This document shows positions 55,103 to 63,194 of a DNA stretch of 64,000 bases, piece by piece. The notes beneath the pieces are model-generated. The model searched no databases, was not told the origin of the DNA, and saw only the letters and a list, made by a program, of their open reading frames with translations. Source of the stretch: Flavobacterium sp. UBA6721 (GTDB lineage Bacteria; Bacteroidota; Bacteroidia; Flavobacteriales; Flavobacteriaceae); NCBI GenBank assembly GCA_002454195.1, contig DKIJ01000024.1, positions 1-64,000 of the forward strand, in the 5' to 3' direction. Both the position numbers and the translations under genes were made by a program. How positions within the stretch are numbered: position 1 is the stretch's first letter; every line of letters begins with the position of its first letter.

Positions 55103-55140
55103 AAGTCCCGTCCCGATAATTTTCAGGACGGGATTTTTTT
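55103..55140 (+). terminator. Terminator after purB
   Basis: AAGTCCCGTCC / GGACGGGATTT stem, 12-nt loop, seven Ts. Confidence 0.85.
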
Positions 55141-55224
55141 ATAAATCTATGTTAATTGCACACTAAAATTGCACATCAAAACTGCTTTTAGTATTTTTAG
55201 CACTATTGCAAAAAACAATCATAT

Positions 55225-57465
55225 ATGAGTACAGTTGCCACAGTTGCAGAAGCAACCCAACATCTAAAACCCTTAATTAGTGACTTAGGATTAATCCTTA
55301 TGACGGCTGGTATTGCTGTTTTGCTGTTTAAAAAAATTAAACAACCACTAGTTCTTGGCTATTTGATTGCTGGATTTTTAGCAGGAAACCATTTTGATTT
55401 TTTCCCATCTGTTAAAGATGTACACAGTGTTGAAGTTTGGGCAGAAATTGGGGTTATCATTTTATTATTTAGTTTAGGACTTGAATTTAGCTTCAAAAAG
55501 TTAATGAAAGTAGGCGGAACGGCCTCAATAACAGCTATTACTCAAATCATCACTATGGTATTAGTGGGTTTTCTGGTCGGAAAATGGATGGGCTGGAAGC
55601 AAATGGATTCTATATTCTTAGGCGTAATTCTTTCTATTTCCTCCACCACTATTATTTTAAAAACATTTGATGAATTAAAAGTAAAAGCCCAACAATTTGC
55701 CGGAATTGTAATTGGTTCCCTTATTGTACAAGACATTGTAGCCATCTTAATGATGGTATTATTATCTACAGTTGCGGTTAGTCAACAATTTTCGGGAAGC
55801 GAATTAATTATGTCGGTTTTTAAATTAGGCTTCTTCTTAATTGCTTGGTTTGTGGGGGGGATTTTTTTCATTCCTACTTTATTAAAAAAAACAAAGCATC
55901 TACTCACCGACGAAATGCTGTTGATTCTATCATTGGCTTTGTGTTTAATGATGGTAATACTTGCATCAAACGTAGGTTTTTCACCTGCATTAGGTGCCTT
56001 TATTATGGGTTCTATCATAGCCGAAACAACACATGCAGAACATATCGAACATTTAATCAAACCTGTAAAGGATTTATTTGGAGCCGTATTTTTTGTATCG
56101 GTAGGTATGCTAATCAACCCTCATACTTTGTACGAGTATGCTATTCCAGTGGTTATTTTGACTTTTGTTACCATTTTTGGACAATCTATTAGCTCTACAA
56201 TTGGTGCTATCATTTCTGGACAACCACTTAAACAATCGGTTCAAACAGGAATGAGTTTATCCCAAATAGGCGAATTCTCTTTTATCATCGCCACTCTGGG
56301 CATGACAATGAATGTAACTAGTGATTTCCTTTATCCCGTAGTAGTTGCTGTTTCGGCTGTAACCACATTTACTACCCCATTTATGATTAAAATGGCTGTC
56401 CCATTTTCGGTGTTTTTAGAACGAGAATTGCCTCGAAAATGGACCAAAAGAATTGCCCGTTATAGCTCCAATGCTCAAGCCATTCGATCTGTAAGTACCT
56501 GGCAAGTGGTTATTCGTGCCCATTTAGTACAAATCCTTTTACACACTATTATCATCACTTCAATCATTTTGATGTCGTCTAAATTTGTATTGCCATTAGT
56601 AGAAAATTCTAAATTCGGAAATGCAATTGCGGCTTTAATTACAATAGTTATTATTTCACCTTTCTTATGGGCGCTCTCCCTTAGAAGAGTTGCTGTAAAA
56701 GAAGTTGACTTGTTATTTGAAGAAAAAAGATACCGAGGACCTATTTTAATGCTGTTCTTTTTCCGAATGGCATTGGCTGTTTTCTATATTGGATTTTTAC
56801 TTAACATCTTTTTCTCCCCTGTAATTGCCTTTTTTGCTTTAATTATCGCCATTGTAATTTATTTGCTTTTCCCTAAAAAATTACACGAACAATATCATAA
56901 AATAGAAAGTCATTTCCTTACAAACCTTAATGATAGAGAAGAAAAAAAGATAGACCGTCATTATGCCTATTTGACTTCCTGGGATGGTCACATGACAACA
57001 TTTGAAATTTCAAAAGAATCCAATTTAGCTGGAAAAACATTACGCGAAATTAAAATGAGGGAATTATTAGGTGTGAACATCGCCTATATTAAACGTGGTG
57101 AAATTGTGATTCAAATTCCCAATAAAACCGAACGTATATTTCCCGGAGATGAAATTTGCGTGATAGGTTCAGATGCGCAAGTAAAAGAATTTGCGAACTT
57201 TTTAAAACAACACGAGGTAGAAATTCCTAAAAAAATAGTTCCTGACGAAATAATTTTACGCCAAATTCAATTAAAGAATGAAGAATTCATTGGTCAAACT
57301 GTTGGCCAATCAAAACTTAGAGAACGCACTCATGGTTTAGTGGTTAGCATTGAACGCAAAGGAAATCGAATCTTAAATCCAGAATCTAATATCATTTTAG
57401 AGAAAAATGATTTGCTTTGGATTGTAGGTAATAAAAAATTAATGGCCGAATTGTTCAAAGAATAA
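55225..57465 (+). CDS. CPA2 cation:proton antiporter with two RCK_C domains
   Basis: A 746-residue transporter related to KefB/KefC and YbaL. The N-terminal 400 residues form about twelve membrane segments, with the exchanger motif near SLIVQDIVAILMMVLL and GFSPALGAFIMGSIIAET. A second membrane part lies at about 430-560. The C-terminus holds two TrkA_C/RCK_C-like domains (about 595-670 and 680-746: GDEICVIGSDAQVKEF and NDLLWIVGNKKLMAEL). I see no clear nucleotide-binding RCK_N domain between them, unlike KefC. Probably K+ or Na+ efflux. Confidence 0.88.
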   Translation: MSTVATVAEATQHLKPLISDLGLILMTAGIAVLLFKKIKQPLVLGYLIAGFLAGNHFDFFPSVKDVHSVEVWAEIGVIILLFSLGLEFSFKKLMKVGGTASITAITQIITMVLVGFLVGKWMGWKQMDSIFLGVILSISSTTIILKTFDELKVKAQQFAGIVIGSLIVQDIVAILMMVLLSTVAVSQQFSGSELIMSVFKLGFFLIAWFVGGIFFIPTLLKKTKHLLTDEMLLILSLALCLMMVILASNVGFSPALGAFIMGSIIAETTHAEHIEHLIKPVKDLFGAVFFVSVGMLINPHTLYEYAIPVVILTFVTIFGQSISSTIGAIISGQPLKQSVQTGMSLSQIGEFSFIIATLGMTMNVTSDFLYPVVVAVSAVTTFTTPFMIKMAVPFSVFLERELPRKWTKRIARYSSNAQAIRSVSTWQVVIRAHLVQILLHTIIITSIILMSSKFVLPLVENSKFGNAIAALITIVIISPFLWALSLRRVAVKEVDLLFEEKRYRGPILMLFFFRMALAVFYIGFLLNIFFSPVIAFFALIIAIVIYLLFPKKLHEQYHKIESHFLTNLNDREEKKIDRHYAYLTSWDGHMTTFEISKESNLAGKTLREIKMRELLGVNIAYIKRGEIVIQIPNKTERIFPGDEICVIGSDAQVKEFANFLKQHEVEIPKKIVPDEIILRQIQLKNEEFIGQTVGQSKLRERTHGLVVSIERKGNRILNPESNIILEKNDLLWIVGNKKLMAELFKE

Positions 57466-57492
57466 GTCTTTTACAAAGAATTTAAAGTAGAT

Positions 57493-57527
57493 AATGCCTG
57501 AAGAATTGCCTTTCAGGCATTTTTTTT
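57493..57527 (+). terminator. Terminator after the antiporter gene
   Basis: AATGCCTGAA / TTCAGGCATT stem, 9-nt loop, eight Ts. Confidence 0.85.
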
Positions 57528-57704
57528 TACCTCTTGTAATTCCAACCAGCCCAGCATTAGCAATTAAAAAAACACCGTCAAACTATCCAATATCACCTAA
57601 ATTTTAACTAAATTTATAGTACTAAGTTGCACTTATTTAAACCCTTTTAATTGTGATTTCTTTTAAAAAAACTAACCCATTAATAATTATAAAATCAATT
57701 TATT

Positions 57705-58607
57705 ATGGCATTTATAGATTATTACAAAGTGTTAGAAGTAGAAAAAAATGCTACTGAAGCTGATATTAAAAAGGCCTATCGAAAATTAGCCCGTAAATAC
57801 CATCCCGACATCAATCCGAATGACAAAGAAGCGGAGAAAAAATTCAAAGAAGTTAACGAAGCAAATGAAGTATTAAGCAATCCTGAAAAAAGAAAAAAAT
57901 ACGATGCTTACGGCGAACACTGGGAGCATGCCGCTGAATATGAAAAAGCACATCAAGGACAACGCTATTACAATACCAGTGGGCCTCAAGAAGATTTTAA
58001 TAGCTATGGCAGAGACGCTAGCGACGATTATTCGGATTTCTTTGAATCACTTTTTGGTAGCAGAGGAAAAAGTCGCACTTCTACTCATCCTTTTAAAGGA
58101 CAGGATTTCACAGCCGAACTCCTACTTGATTTAAAAGAAGCCTACACTACTCATAAAAAAACGATTACTATTAATGGCAACACTATTCGGTTTACGATTC
58201 CAGCAGGTATCGAAAACGGACAAACTATTAAAATTGCTGGACATGGTGGCGAAGGAAGAAACGGAGGACCTAAAGGAGATTTGTACATTACATTTACAAT
58301 AAATAATCAAGCTGATTTTAAACGCGATAAAGACAATTTATACACTACCGTAGAGCTCGACTTGTATAAAGCCATTTTAGGAGGAGAAATTACCGTAGCT
58401 ACTTTTGACGGAAAAGCTAAACTTACTATCCCTCCAGGTACCCAAAACGGAACGAAGGTAAAACTGAAAGGAAAAGGCTTTCCTGTATATAAAAAAGAAG
58501 GCGCTTTTGGCGATTTGTACATTAGCTTTCAAATAGCCATCCCTACAAAGCTTACTCCAAGAGAATTAGAATTATTTACAGAACTTTCTAAACTAAAAAC
58601 ATCATGA
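57705..58607 (+). CDS. cbpA: DnaJ-class co-chaperone CbpA
   Basis: A 300-residue J-protein. The J domain occupies residues 1-70 with the HPD motif in [14 protein letters not shown] Gly/Ser/Asp-rich linker (about 75-125) and the two C-terminal substrate-binding beta domains follow ([22 protein letters not shown] and [21 protein letters not shown]). There are no zinc-finger cysteines, which separates it from DnaJ. The next gene is cbpM, overlapping by 4 bp. Confidence 0.94.
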   Translation: MAFIDYYKVLEVEKNATEADIKKAYRKLARKYHPDINPNDKEAEKKFKEVNEANEVLSNPEKRKKYDAYGEHWEHAAEYEKAHQGQRYYNTSGPQEDFNSYGRDASDDYSDFFESLFGSRGKSRTSTHPFKGQDFTAELLLDLKEAYTTHKKTITINGNTIRFTIPAGIENGQTIKIAGHGGEGRNGGPKGDLYITFTINNQADFKRDKDNLYTTVELDLYKAILGGEITVATFDGKAKLTIPPGTQNGTKVKLKGKGFPVYKKEGAFGDLYISFQIAIPTKLTPRELELFTELSKLKTS

Positions 58608-58897
58608 ATACCGAAAATTTTATCCCAATAAATACCTTATGCCAACATTACAAACTTGAGATGAGTTTTTTTAACACACTTGACGAAAATGGCCTAATTG
58701 AAATTCAGTTTGTAGACAACATTCAATATGTTCATAAAGAATCTATTTATGAAATTGAAAAAATTGTTCGTATGCACAAAGAACTACAAGTTAACATTGA
58801 AGGAATTGATGTTGTCCTTAATTTACTGCAAAAAATCGATGCTTTACAAGCTGAATTACTAAGAGTTAGAAACAGATTGTTACTTTATGAAAATTAA
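58604..58897 (+). CDS. cbpM: chaperone modulator CbpM
   Basis: A 97-residue MerR-like helical protein overlapping the cbpA stop by 4 bp. In E. coli CbpM binds the J domain of CbpA and inhibits it. Visible features are a winged-helix start ([30 protein letters not shown]), a middle [20 protein letters not shown] helix, and a coiled-coil end ([22 protein letters not shown]), matching the known two-part structure. Confidence 0.88.
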   Translation: MNTENFIPINTLCQHYKLEMSFFNTLDENGLIEIQFVDNIQYVHKESIYEIEKIVRMHKELQVNIEGIDVVLNLLQKIDALQAELLRVRNRLLLYEN

Positions 58898-59017
58898 TTT
58901 CATCAAGTAATCCAATAAAAACTTTTTTTAACTAATAACACAAACCCCAATAAAATAAAGCTATCACAGCCTATTGTTATAATCTTAACAAAAAAATATG
59001 AAATTTTCAATGGTAAT

Positions 59018-59071
59018 ATTTGTACATACAAATAAAAAAAGTGTTACATTTGTACCAACAAATAAAAAAAG
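59018..59071 (+). promoter_or_regulatory. Tandem MarR-type operator overlapping the marR promoter
   Basis: Two 24-bp direct repeats (59018-59041 and 59048-59071, 22 of 24 identical), each with a TTTGTA..TACAAA-type palindrome (second copy TTTGTACCAACAAA). A promoter TTG (about 59021)-N22-TACATTTG (59046-59053) overlaps them. They fit autoregulation by the MarR protein encoded immediately downstream. Confidence 0.65.
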
Positions 59072-59078
59072 CATTGGA

Positions 59079-59534
59079 ATGAAAATTGAAGATGAAATAA
59101 AAAGTACGGTCGCATTAGACCTTTCAAAGAAAATTATTCTCAATATCATGTACACCTGCAATATTTTGAATGAAAAGTTTAATGAAGTTTTAAAACCTTA
59201 TGATTTATCTGGAGAACAATACAATGTATTACGAATCCTAAGAGGTCAAAAAGGGAATCCAGCTAATATGTGTGTCATTCAAGAACGAATGATTGCCAAA
59301 ACAAGTAACACAACAAGACTGGTAGATAAGCTATTATTAAAAGAATTAGTTACTAGAAACGTTTGCCCAGACAACAGACGTAAAATTGAAGTTGCAATTA
59401 CTCAAAAAGGGCTAAATGTTCTATCTGAATTAGACCCTAAAGTAACTGCTCACGAAAATGCTTTGACAACAAATCTGTGTAAAGAAGAATTGGAACAATT
59501 AAATGAACTATTAGAAAAATACAGAAATCAATAA
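59079..59534 (+). CDS. MarR family transcriptional regulator
   Basis: A 151-residue winged-helix regulator. I use the ATG at 59079 (MKIEDEIKSTVALDLSKKI), because the longer frame from 58998 consists of the translated operator repeats. The DNA-binding wing is seen in QERMIAKTSNTTRLVDKLLLKELVTRNVCPDNRRKIEVAITQKG, followed by the dimer helix. It is cotranscribed with the nitroreductase gene (11 bp) and YceI, so it probably represses them and itself in response to a small molecule. Confidence 0.9.
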   Translation: MKIEDEIKSTVALDLSKKIILNIMYTCNILNEKFNEVLKPYDLSGEQYNVLRILRGQKGNPANMCVIQERMIAKTSNTTRLVDKLLLKELVTRNVCPDNRRKIEVAITQKGLNVLSELDPKVTAHENALTTNLCKEELEQLNELLEKYRNQ

Positions 59535-59544
59535 ATATATTATC

Positions 59545-60177
59545 ATGAATACCTTTATAGAAAATCAAAATTGGAGATATGCAACAAAGAAATTTGATGC
59601 AACTAAAAAAATATCAAATCAAGATTTAAACATTTTAAAAGAAGCCATTCGTTTAAGCTCTTCGTCTTACGGATTACAACCTTACAAAGTAATCATTGTT
59701 GAAAATTCAGAATTGAGAGCTAAAATTCAACCAGCGGCTTGGGGACAATCCCAAATTGTTGATGCTTCACATCTTATCGTTTTTGCTAATGAAACTAATT
59801 TAGCCGAACAATCTATCGACAGCTACATCAATAATATGAGTGCTACAAGAAATATTCCTGTGGATACATTAGTAGGATTTGGCGATTTTATGAAATCTAA
59901 AATACTAACTTTACCTGAAGAAACTAAGAATGTTTGGACTTCAAAACAAACCTATTTAGCGATGGGTAACTTATTGAATGCAGCAGCCGATTTAAAAATT
60001 GATGTAACACCTATGGAAGGTTTTGATCCTGCTCAAGTAAATGAAATTTTAGGTTTAGACAAATTAGGGTTAAACGCTTCGCTTATTGCAACTTTGGGTT
60101 ATAGACACGAGGAAGACACAACGCAACATTATCCAAAAGTTAGAAAATCAGAACAAGAATTATTTATCACTTTATAA
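59545..60177 (+). CDS. NAD(P)H-dependent nitroreductase family oxidoreductase
   Basis: A 210-residue FMN-dependent oxidoreductase of the NfsB-like family. Start: NWRYATKKFDATKKIS; FMN-binding parts: IRLSSSSYGLQPYKVIIVEN, and WGQSQIVDASHLIVFAN; C-terminal TPMEGFDPAQVNEILGLD. The common partner set MarR-nitroreductase-YceI is known from Bacteroidota. Substrates may be quinones or nitro compounds; none can be fixed here. Confidence 0.9.
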   Translation: MNTFIENQNWRYATKKFDATKKISNQDLNILKEAIRLSSSSYGLQPYKVIIVENSELRAKIQPAAWGQSQIVDASHLIVFANETNLAEQSIDSYINNMSATRNIPVDTLVGFGDFMKSKILTLPEETKNVWTSKQTYLAMGNLLNAAADLKIDVTPMEGFDPAQVNEILGLDKLGLNASLIATLGYRHEEDTTQHYPKVRKSEQELFITL

Positions 60178-60206
60178 TTATTAATTAAAATCAAATTAGA
60201 ACAATC

Positions 60207-60773
60207 ATGAAAAATTTAAAAACAATTGCAATTGCATTATTCGTAGCTGTAGCTGGAATTTCAGTAAACGCTCAAACTAAAAAAATCGATGCTAAAGCAT
60301 CAACAATCAAATGGGTTGGTAAAAAAGTAACTGGTGAACACTCAGGAACTGTAAACTTCAATGATGGAGCTGTAGTATTTAAAGGAAAAAAATTAGTTGG
60401 TGGAACATTTACTGTAGACATGACTTCTTTGAATGCAACTGATTTAAGCGGAGATTACCAAGCAAAATTAAATGGTCACTTAAAAGCAGACGATTTCTTT
60501 GGAACTGAGAAATTCCCAACTGCAACTTTGGTTATCAAAAAAATTGGTGCAAAAGCAAAAGACGTTTATGCTGTAACTGCTGACTTAACAATCAAAGGAA
60601 TTACTAAACCAGTTAGTTTTGATTTAGCAGTAAAAGGAAATACAGCTACTACTGCTTTCAAAGTAGATAGAACTAAATACGATATTAAATACGGTTCTGG
60701 AAACTTCTTCCAAGGATTAGGAGACAAAACAATCTATGATGATTTTGAATTAGCTGTAGCTATCAAATTCTAA
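60207..60773 (+). CDS. YceI family exported protein
   Basis: A 188-residue lipocalin-like protein with a signal peptide (MKNLKTIAIALFVAVAGISVNAQ). The YceI pattern is clear: STIKWVGKKVTGEHSGTVNF at the start, LNGHLKADDFFGTEKFPTATLVI and IKGITKPVSFDLAV. Family members bind isoprenoid quinone-like lipids in the periplasm. It is the last gene of the MarR operon, followed by a terminator. Confidence 0.92.
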   Translation: MKNLKTIAIALFVAVAGISVNAQTKKIDAKASTIKWVGKKVTGEHSGTVNFNDGAVVFKGKKLVGGTFTVDMTSLNATDLSGDYQAKLNGHLKADDFFGTEKFPTATLVIKKIGAKAKDVYAVTADLTIKGITKPVSFDLAVKGNTATTAFKVDRTKYDIKYGSGNFFQGLGDKTIYDDFELAVAIKF

Positions 60774-60796
60774 TATAGCATTAAACTATTACAAGA

Positions 60797-60826
60797 GCCC
60801 CTAACTTCAAACCTTAGGGTTTTTTT
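60797..60826 (+). terminator. Terminator after yceI
   Basis: CCCTAA / TTAGGG stem with a 9-nt loop and seven Ts. Confidence 0.7.
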
Positions 60827-60878
60827 TGTGTTTTAACGAATCAACTAAACATTGTTTATTTTTTTTATTTTGTAACAT

Positions 60879-60908
60879 TTGCATATTAAAATTACATTCT
60901 TATATTTG
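60879..60908 (+). promoter_or_regulatory. Promoter of the trp operon
   Basis: TTG (60879-60881), 19-nt spacer, TATATTTG (60901-60908): exact match to the Bacteroidota form. The predicted start (about 60912-60914) falls on the leader peptide ATG at 60913. Confidence 0.78.
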
Positions 60909-60912
60909 CAAT

Positions 60913-60966
60913 ATGAAAACAACAATTACAAATAATACTTGGTGGTGGAACAATTTACGTCAATAG
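60913..60966 (+). CDS. trpL: trp operon leader peptide
   Basis: A 17-codon peptide, MKTTITNNTWWWNNLRQ, with three consecutive Trp codons, too short for usual gene calling. It precedes a terminator hairpin and trpE, so ribosome stalling at the Trp codons should control read-through. There is no room for a Shine-Dalgarno sequence if transcription starts at the predicted site, so it would be translated from a leaderless mRNA. Confidence 0.92.
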   Translation: MKTTITNNTWWWNNLRQ

Positions 60967-60967
60967 T

Positions 60968-61039
60968 CGTGAAGTAAGCTCCTATGGTATTATAATCTAT
61001 AAATATAAAAGGCTTGTCATCACGACAGGCCTTTTTTTT
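60968..61039 (+). promoter_or_regulatory. trp attenuator (antiterminator and terminator)
   Basis: Terminator: AAAGGCTTGTC (61008-61018) pairs with GACAGGCCTTT (61024-61034) around an ATCAC loop and runs into eight Ts. Competing element: GTCGTG (60967-60972) just after the leader stop can pair with CACGAC (61021-61026) in the terminator loop and right arm. This is the geometry for translation-controlled attenuation: stalling at the Trp codons frees the competing segment, and free translation lets the terminator form. Confidence 0.85.
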
Positions 61040-61089
61040 ATGCCAAACGAAAAACAAACAAATGCTTATAAATTTTAACTATTTTACAA

Positions 61090-62490
61090 TTGAAACCATT
61101 TAAATTAAATACAAAATTTAAGCAAATACTAGCTGACACTATAACCCCTGTTAGCGTGTATTTTAAAATCAGAGATAAATTTCCTAATAGTTTATTGCTA
61201 GAAAGTAGTGATTATCACGGAAACGATAACAGTTTCTCTTACATCTGCTGTAATCCTATTGCATCCATTAAAATTGAAAACGAAACCATTATTAAGCAAT
61301 TTCCAGATGGTACTACCGAAACTATTTCAATCGATGCACAAACGGATATCCCAGAAGTAATTCAACAATTCTCAGGAAAATTCGAATCAGAGAAAACCAA
61401 TTTTAAATTCATCAACAATGGTTTATTTGGTTATATTTCTTATGATGCGGTTCGTTATTTTGAAAAAATTAGTATTGCCAAAAAAGAAAATAGCAATGCC
61501 ATTCCGGATGTATATTATGCCGTGTATCAAAACATCATAGCCATCAATCATTTTAAAAATGAAGCGTATATTTTTTGCCACAGTGTAGACGACCGAAATA
61601 ATATCGATGAAATCGAACAATTAATGCAGTCCAGAAATATTCCTTCTTATAAATTTACAAAAGAAGGTGAAGGCTTCTCTAATTTAACGGATGAAGAGTT
61701 CAAACACAATGTAGCCTTGGCTAAAAAACATTGTTTCCGTGGAGATGTGTTTCAATTAGTACTTTCTAGACGTTTTACCCAAGGTTTCAAAGGAGACGAA
61801 TTCAATGTATATCGTGCATTGAGAAGCATCAACCCTTCTCCTTACCTATTCTTCTTTGACTATGGTGATTTCAAAATTTTTGGATCTTCTCCAGAAGCGC
61901 AAATCATCGTAAAAGACCGTAAAGCCGAAATTCATCCTATTGCTGGTACATTCAAAAGAACTGGTGATGACGAAAAAGATGCTTTATTGGCCAAACAATT
62001 ATCAGAAGATAAAAAAGAAAACAGTGAACACGTAATGTTAGTGGACTTAGCTCGAAATGACTTAAGTCGTCACGGACATAATGTAAATGTAGAGCGTTAT
62101 AGAGAGGTGCAATTCTTCTCACACGTAATCCACTTGGTTTCTAAAGTTACTGGACATTTACACGATAATGCGACAACCATGCAAGTCGTTGCGGATACTT
62201 TCCCAGCAGGAACTTTAAGTGGTGCTCCTAAACACCGAGCGATGCAATTAATTGAAGATTATGAAACCACGAGTCGAAGTTTTTATGGTGGAGCAATTGG
62301 TTTTATGGATTTTGAAGGCAATTTTAATCACGCCATAATGATCCGAACTTTCTTGAGTAAAAACCATCAATTGCATTGCCAAGCAGGTGCCGGTATCGTA
62401 GCGAGCTCTAACGAAGAAAGTGAAATGCAGGAAGTGTATAACAAATTAAGAGCATTAAATACCGCTTTAGATTTGGCAGAAACAATATAA
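61090..62490 (+). CDS. trpE: anthranilate synthase component I
   Basis: Converts chorismate and ammonia to anthranilate. The 466 residues contain the feedback-site motif LLLESSDY (about 35-42, Trp-binding), then FGYISYDAVRYFEK, VLSRRF, FGSSPEAQIIVK, IHPIAGTFKRTGDDEKD, LVDLARNDLSRHG and TFPAGTLSGAPKHRAMQLIEDYE of the chorismate-binding core. The start is TTG 61090, since no ATG is close and the family begins with this segment. It is controlled by attenuation and, judging from the motif, by Trp feedback. Confidence 0.96.
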   Translation: MKPFKLNTKFKQILADTITPVSVYFKIRDKFPNSLLLESSDYHGNDNSFSYICCNPIASIKIENETIIKQFPDGTTETISIDAQTDIPEVIQQFSGKFESEKTNFKFINNGLFGYISYDAVRYFEKISIAKKENSNAIPDVYYAVYQNIIAINHFKNEAYIFCHSVDDRNNIDEIEQLMQSRNIPSYKFTKEGEGFSNLTDEEFKHNVALAKKHCFRGDVFQLVLSRRFTQGFKGDEFNVYRALRSINPSPYLFFFDYGDFKIFGSSPEAQIIVKDRKAEIHPIAGTFKRTGDDEKDALLAKQLSEDKKENSEHVMLVDLARNDLSRHGHNVNVERYREVQFFSHVIHLVSKVTGHLHDNATTMQVVADTFPAGTLSGAPKHRAMQLIEDYETTSRSFYGGAIGFMDFEGNFNHAIMIRTFLSKNHQLHCQAGAGIVASSNEESEMQEVYNKLRALNTALDLAETI

Positions 62491-62549
62491 AAGTATTCAG
62501 TGTTCAGTTTTTTATACTCTGAACCTAAAACTTTAAACCAAAAAATAAA

Positions 62550-63116
62550 ATGAAAAAAATATTAGTTATAGATAATTACGATAGCTTCACTTACAATTTA
62601 GTACATTATTTGGAAGATTTAAATTGTGCGGTTACGGTATATAGAAATGATGAATTTGAATTAGAGGATGTTGCTCAATTTGATAAAATTCTTTTGTCAC
62701 CAGGCCCTGGAATTCCAGATGAAGCGGGGTTGCTCAAACCTGTTATCGAAAAATATGGCCCCACAAAAAGTATTTTTGGTGTTTGTTTAGGCCAACAAGC
62801 TATTGGAGAAGTTTATGGTGGTACCTTATCTAACTTAGACAAGGTGTACCACGGCGTAGCGACGACCGTAAAAACAGTTGTTGATGACGAAATCACCTTT
62901 CAAGGTTTAGAAAAAGAATTTGAAGTAGGACGTTACCATTCATGGGTTGTAGACGCCACTTTGCCAGATAGTTTAGAAGCCACTTCTTTTGATGAAAATG
63001 GTCAAGTAATGTCCTTACGTCATAAAAGCTACGATGTACGTGGGGTACAATTTCACCCAGAAAGTGTTTTGACACCAAATGGTAAAAAAATGCTTGAAAA
63101 CTGGGTAAATAGTTAG
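62550..63116 (+). CDS. trpG: anthranilate synthase component II (glutaminase)
   Basis: Class I glutamine amidotransferase that supplies ammonia to TrpE. In its 188 residues the start KKILVIDNYDSFTYNLVHYLED is the TrpG/PabA signature; the oxyanion and nucleophile block is LLSPGPGIPDEAG and IFGVCLGQQAIGEVYGG; the His-Glu of the triad are in GVQFHPESVLTPNG. It lies 59 bp after trpE. A dual role with PabB cannot be excluded. Confidence 0.95.
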   Translation: MKKILVIDNYDSFTYNLVHYLEDLNCAVTVYRNDEFELEDVAQFDKILLSPGPGIPDEAGLLKPVIEKYGPTKSIFGVCLGQQAIGEVYGGTLSNLDKVYHGVATTVKTVVDDEITFQGLEKEFEVGRYHSWVVDATLPDSLEATSFDENGQVMSLRHKSYDVRGVQFHPESVLTPNGKKMLENWVNS

Positions 63117-63194
63117 TAAGCAGTTTGCAGATTTCAGTATTCAGTTAATAAAACTTAGAATTTTCGTCACCAAAATTCTTAGCAACTTAAAAAA

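Noticed and set aside
58998..59078. N-terminal extension of the MarR protein
   Set aside because: It is the translation of the tandem operator repeats (TNKKS units); the domain starts at 59079.
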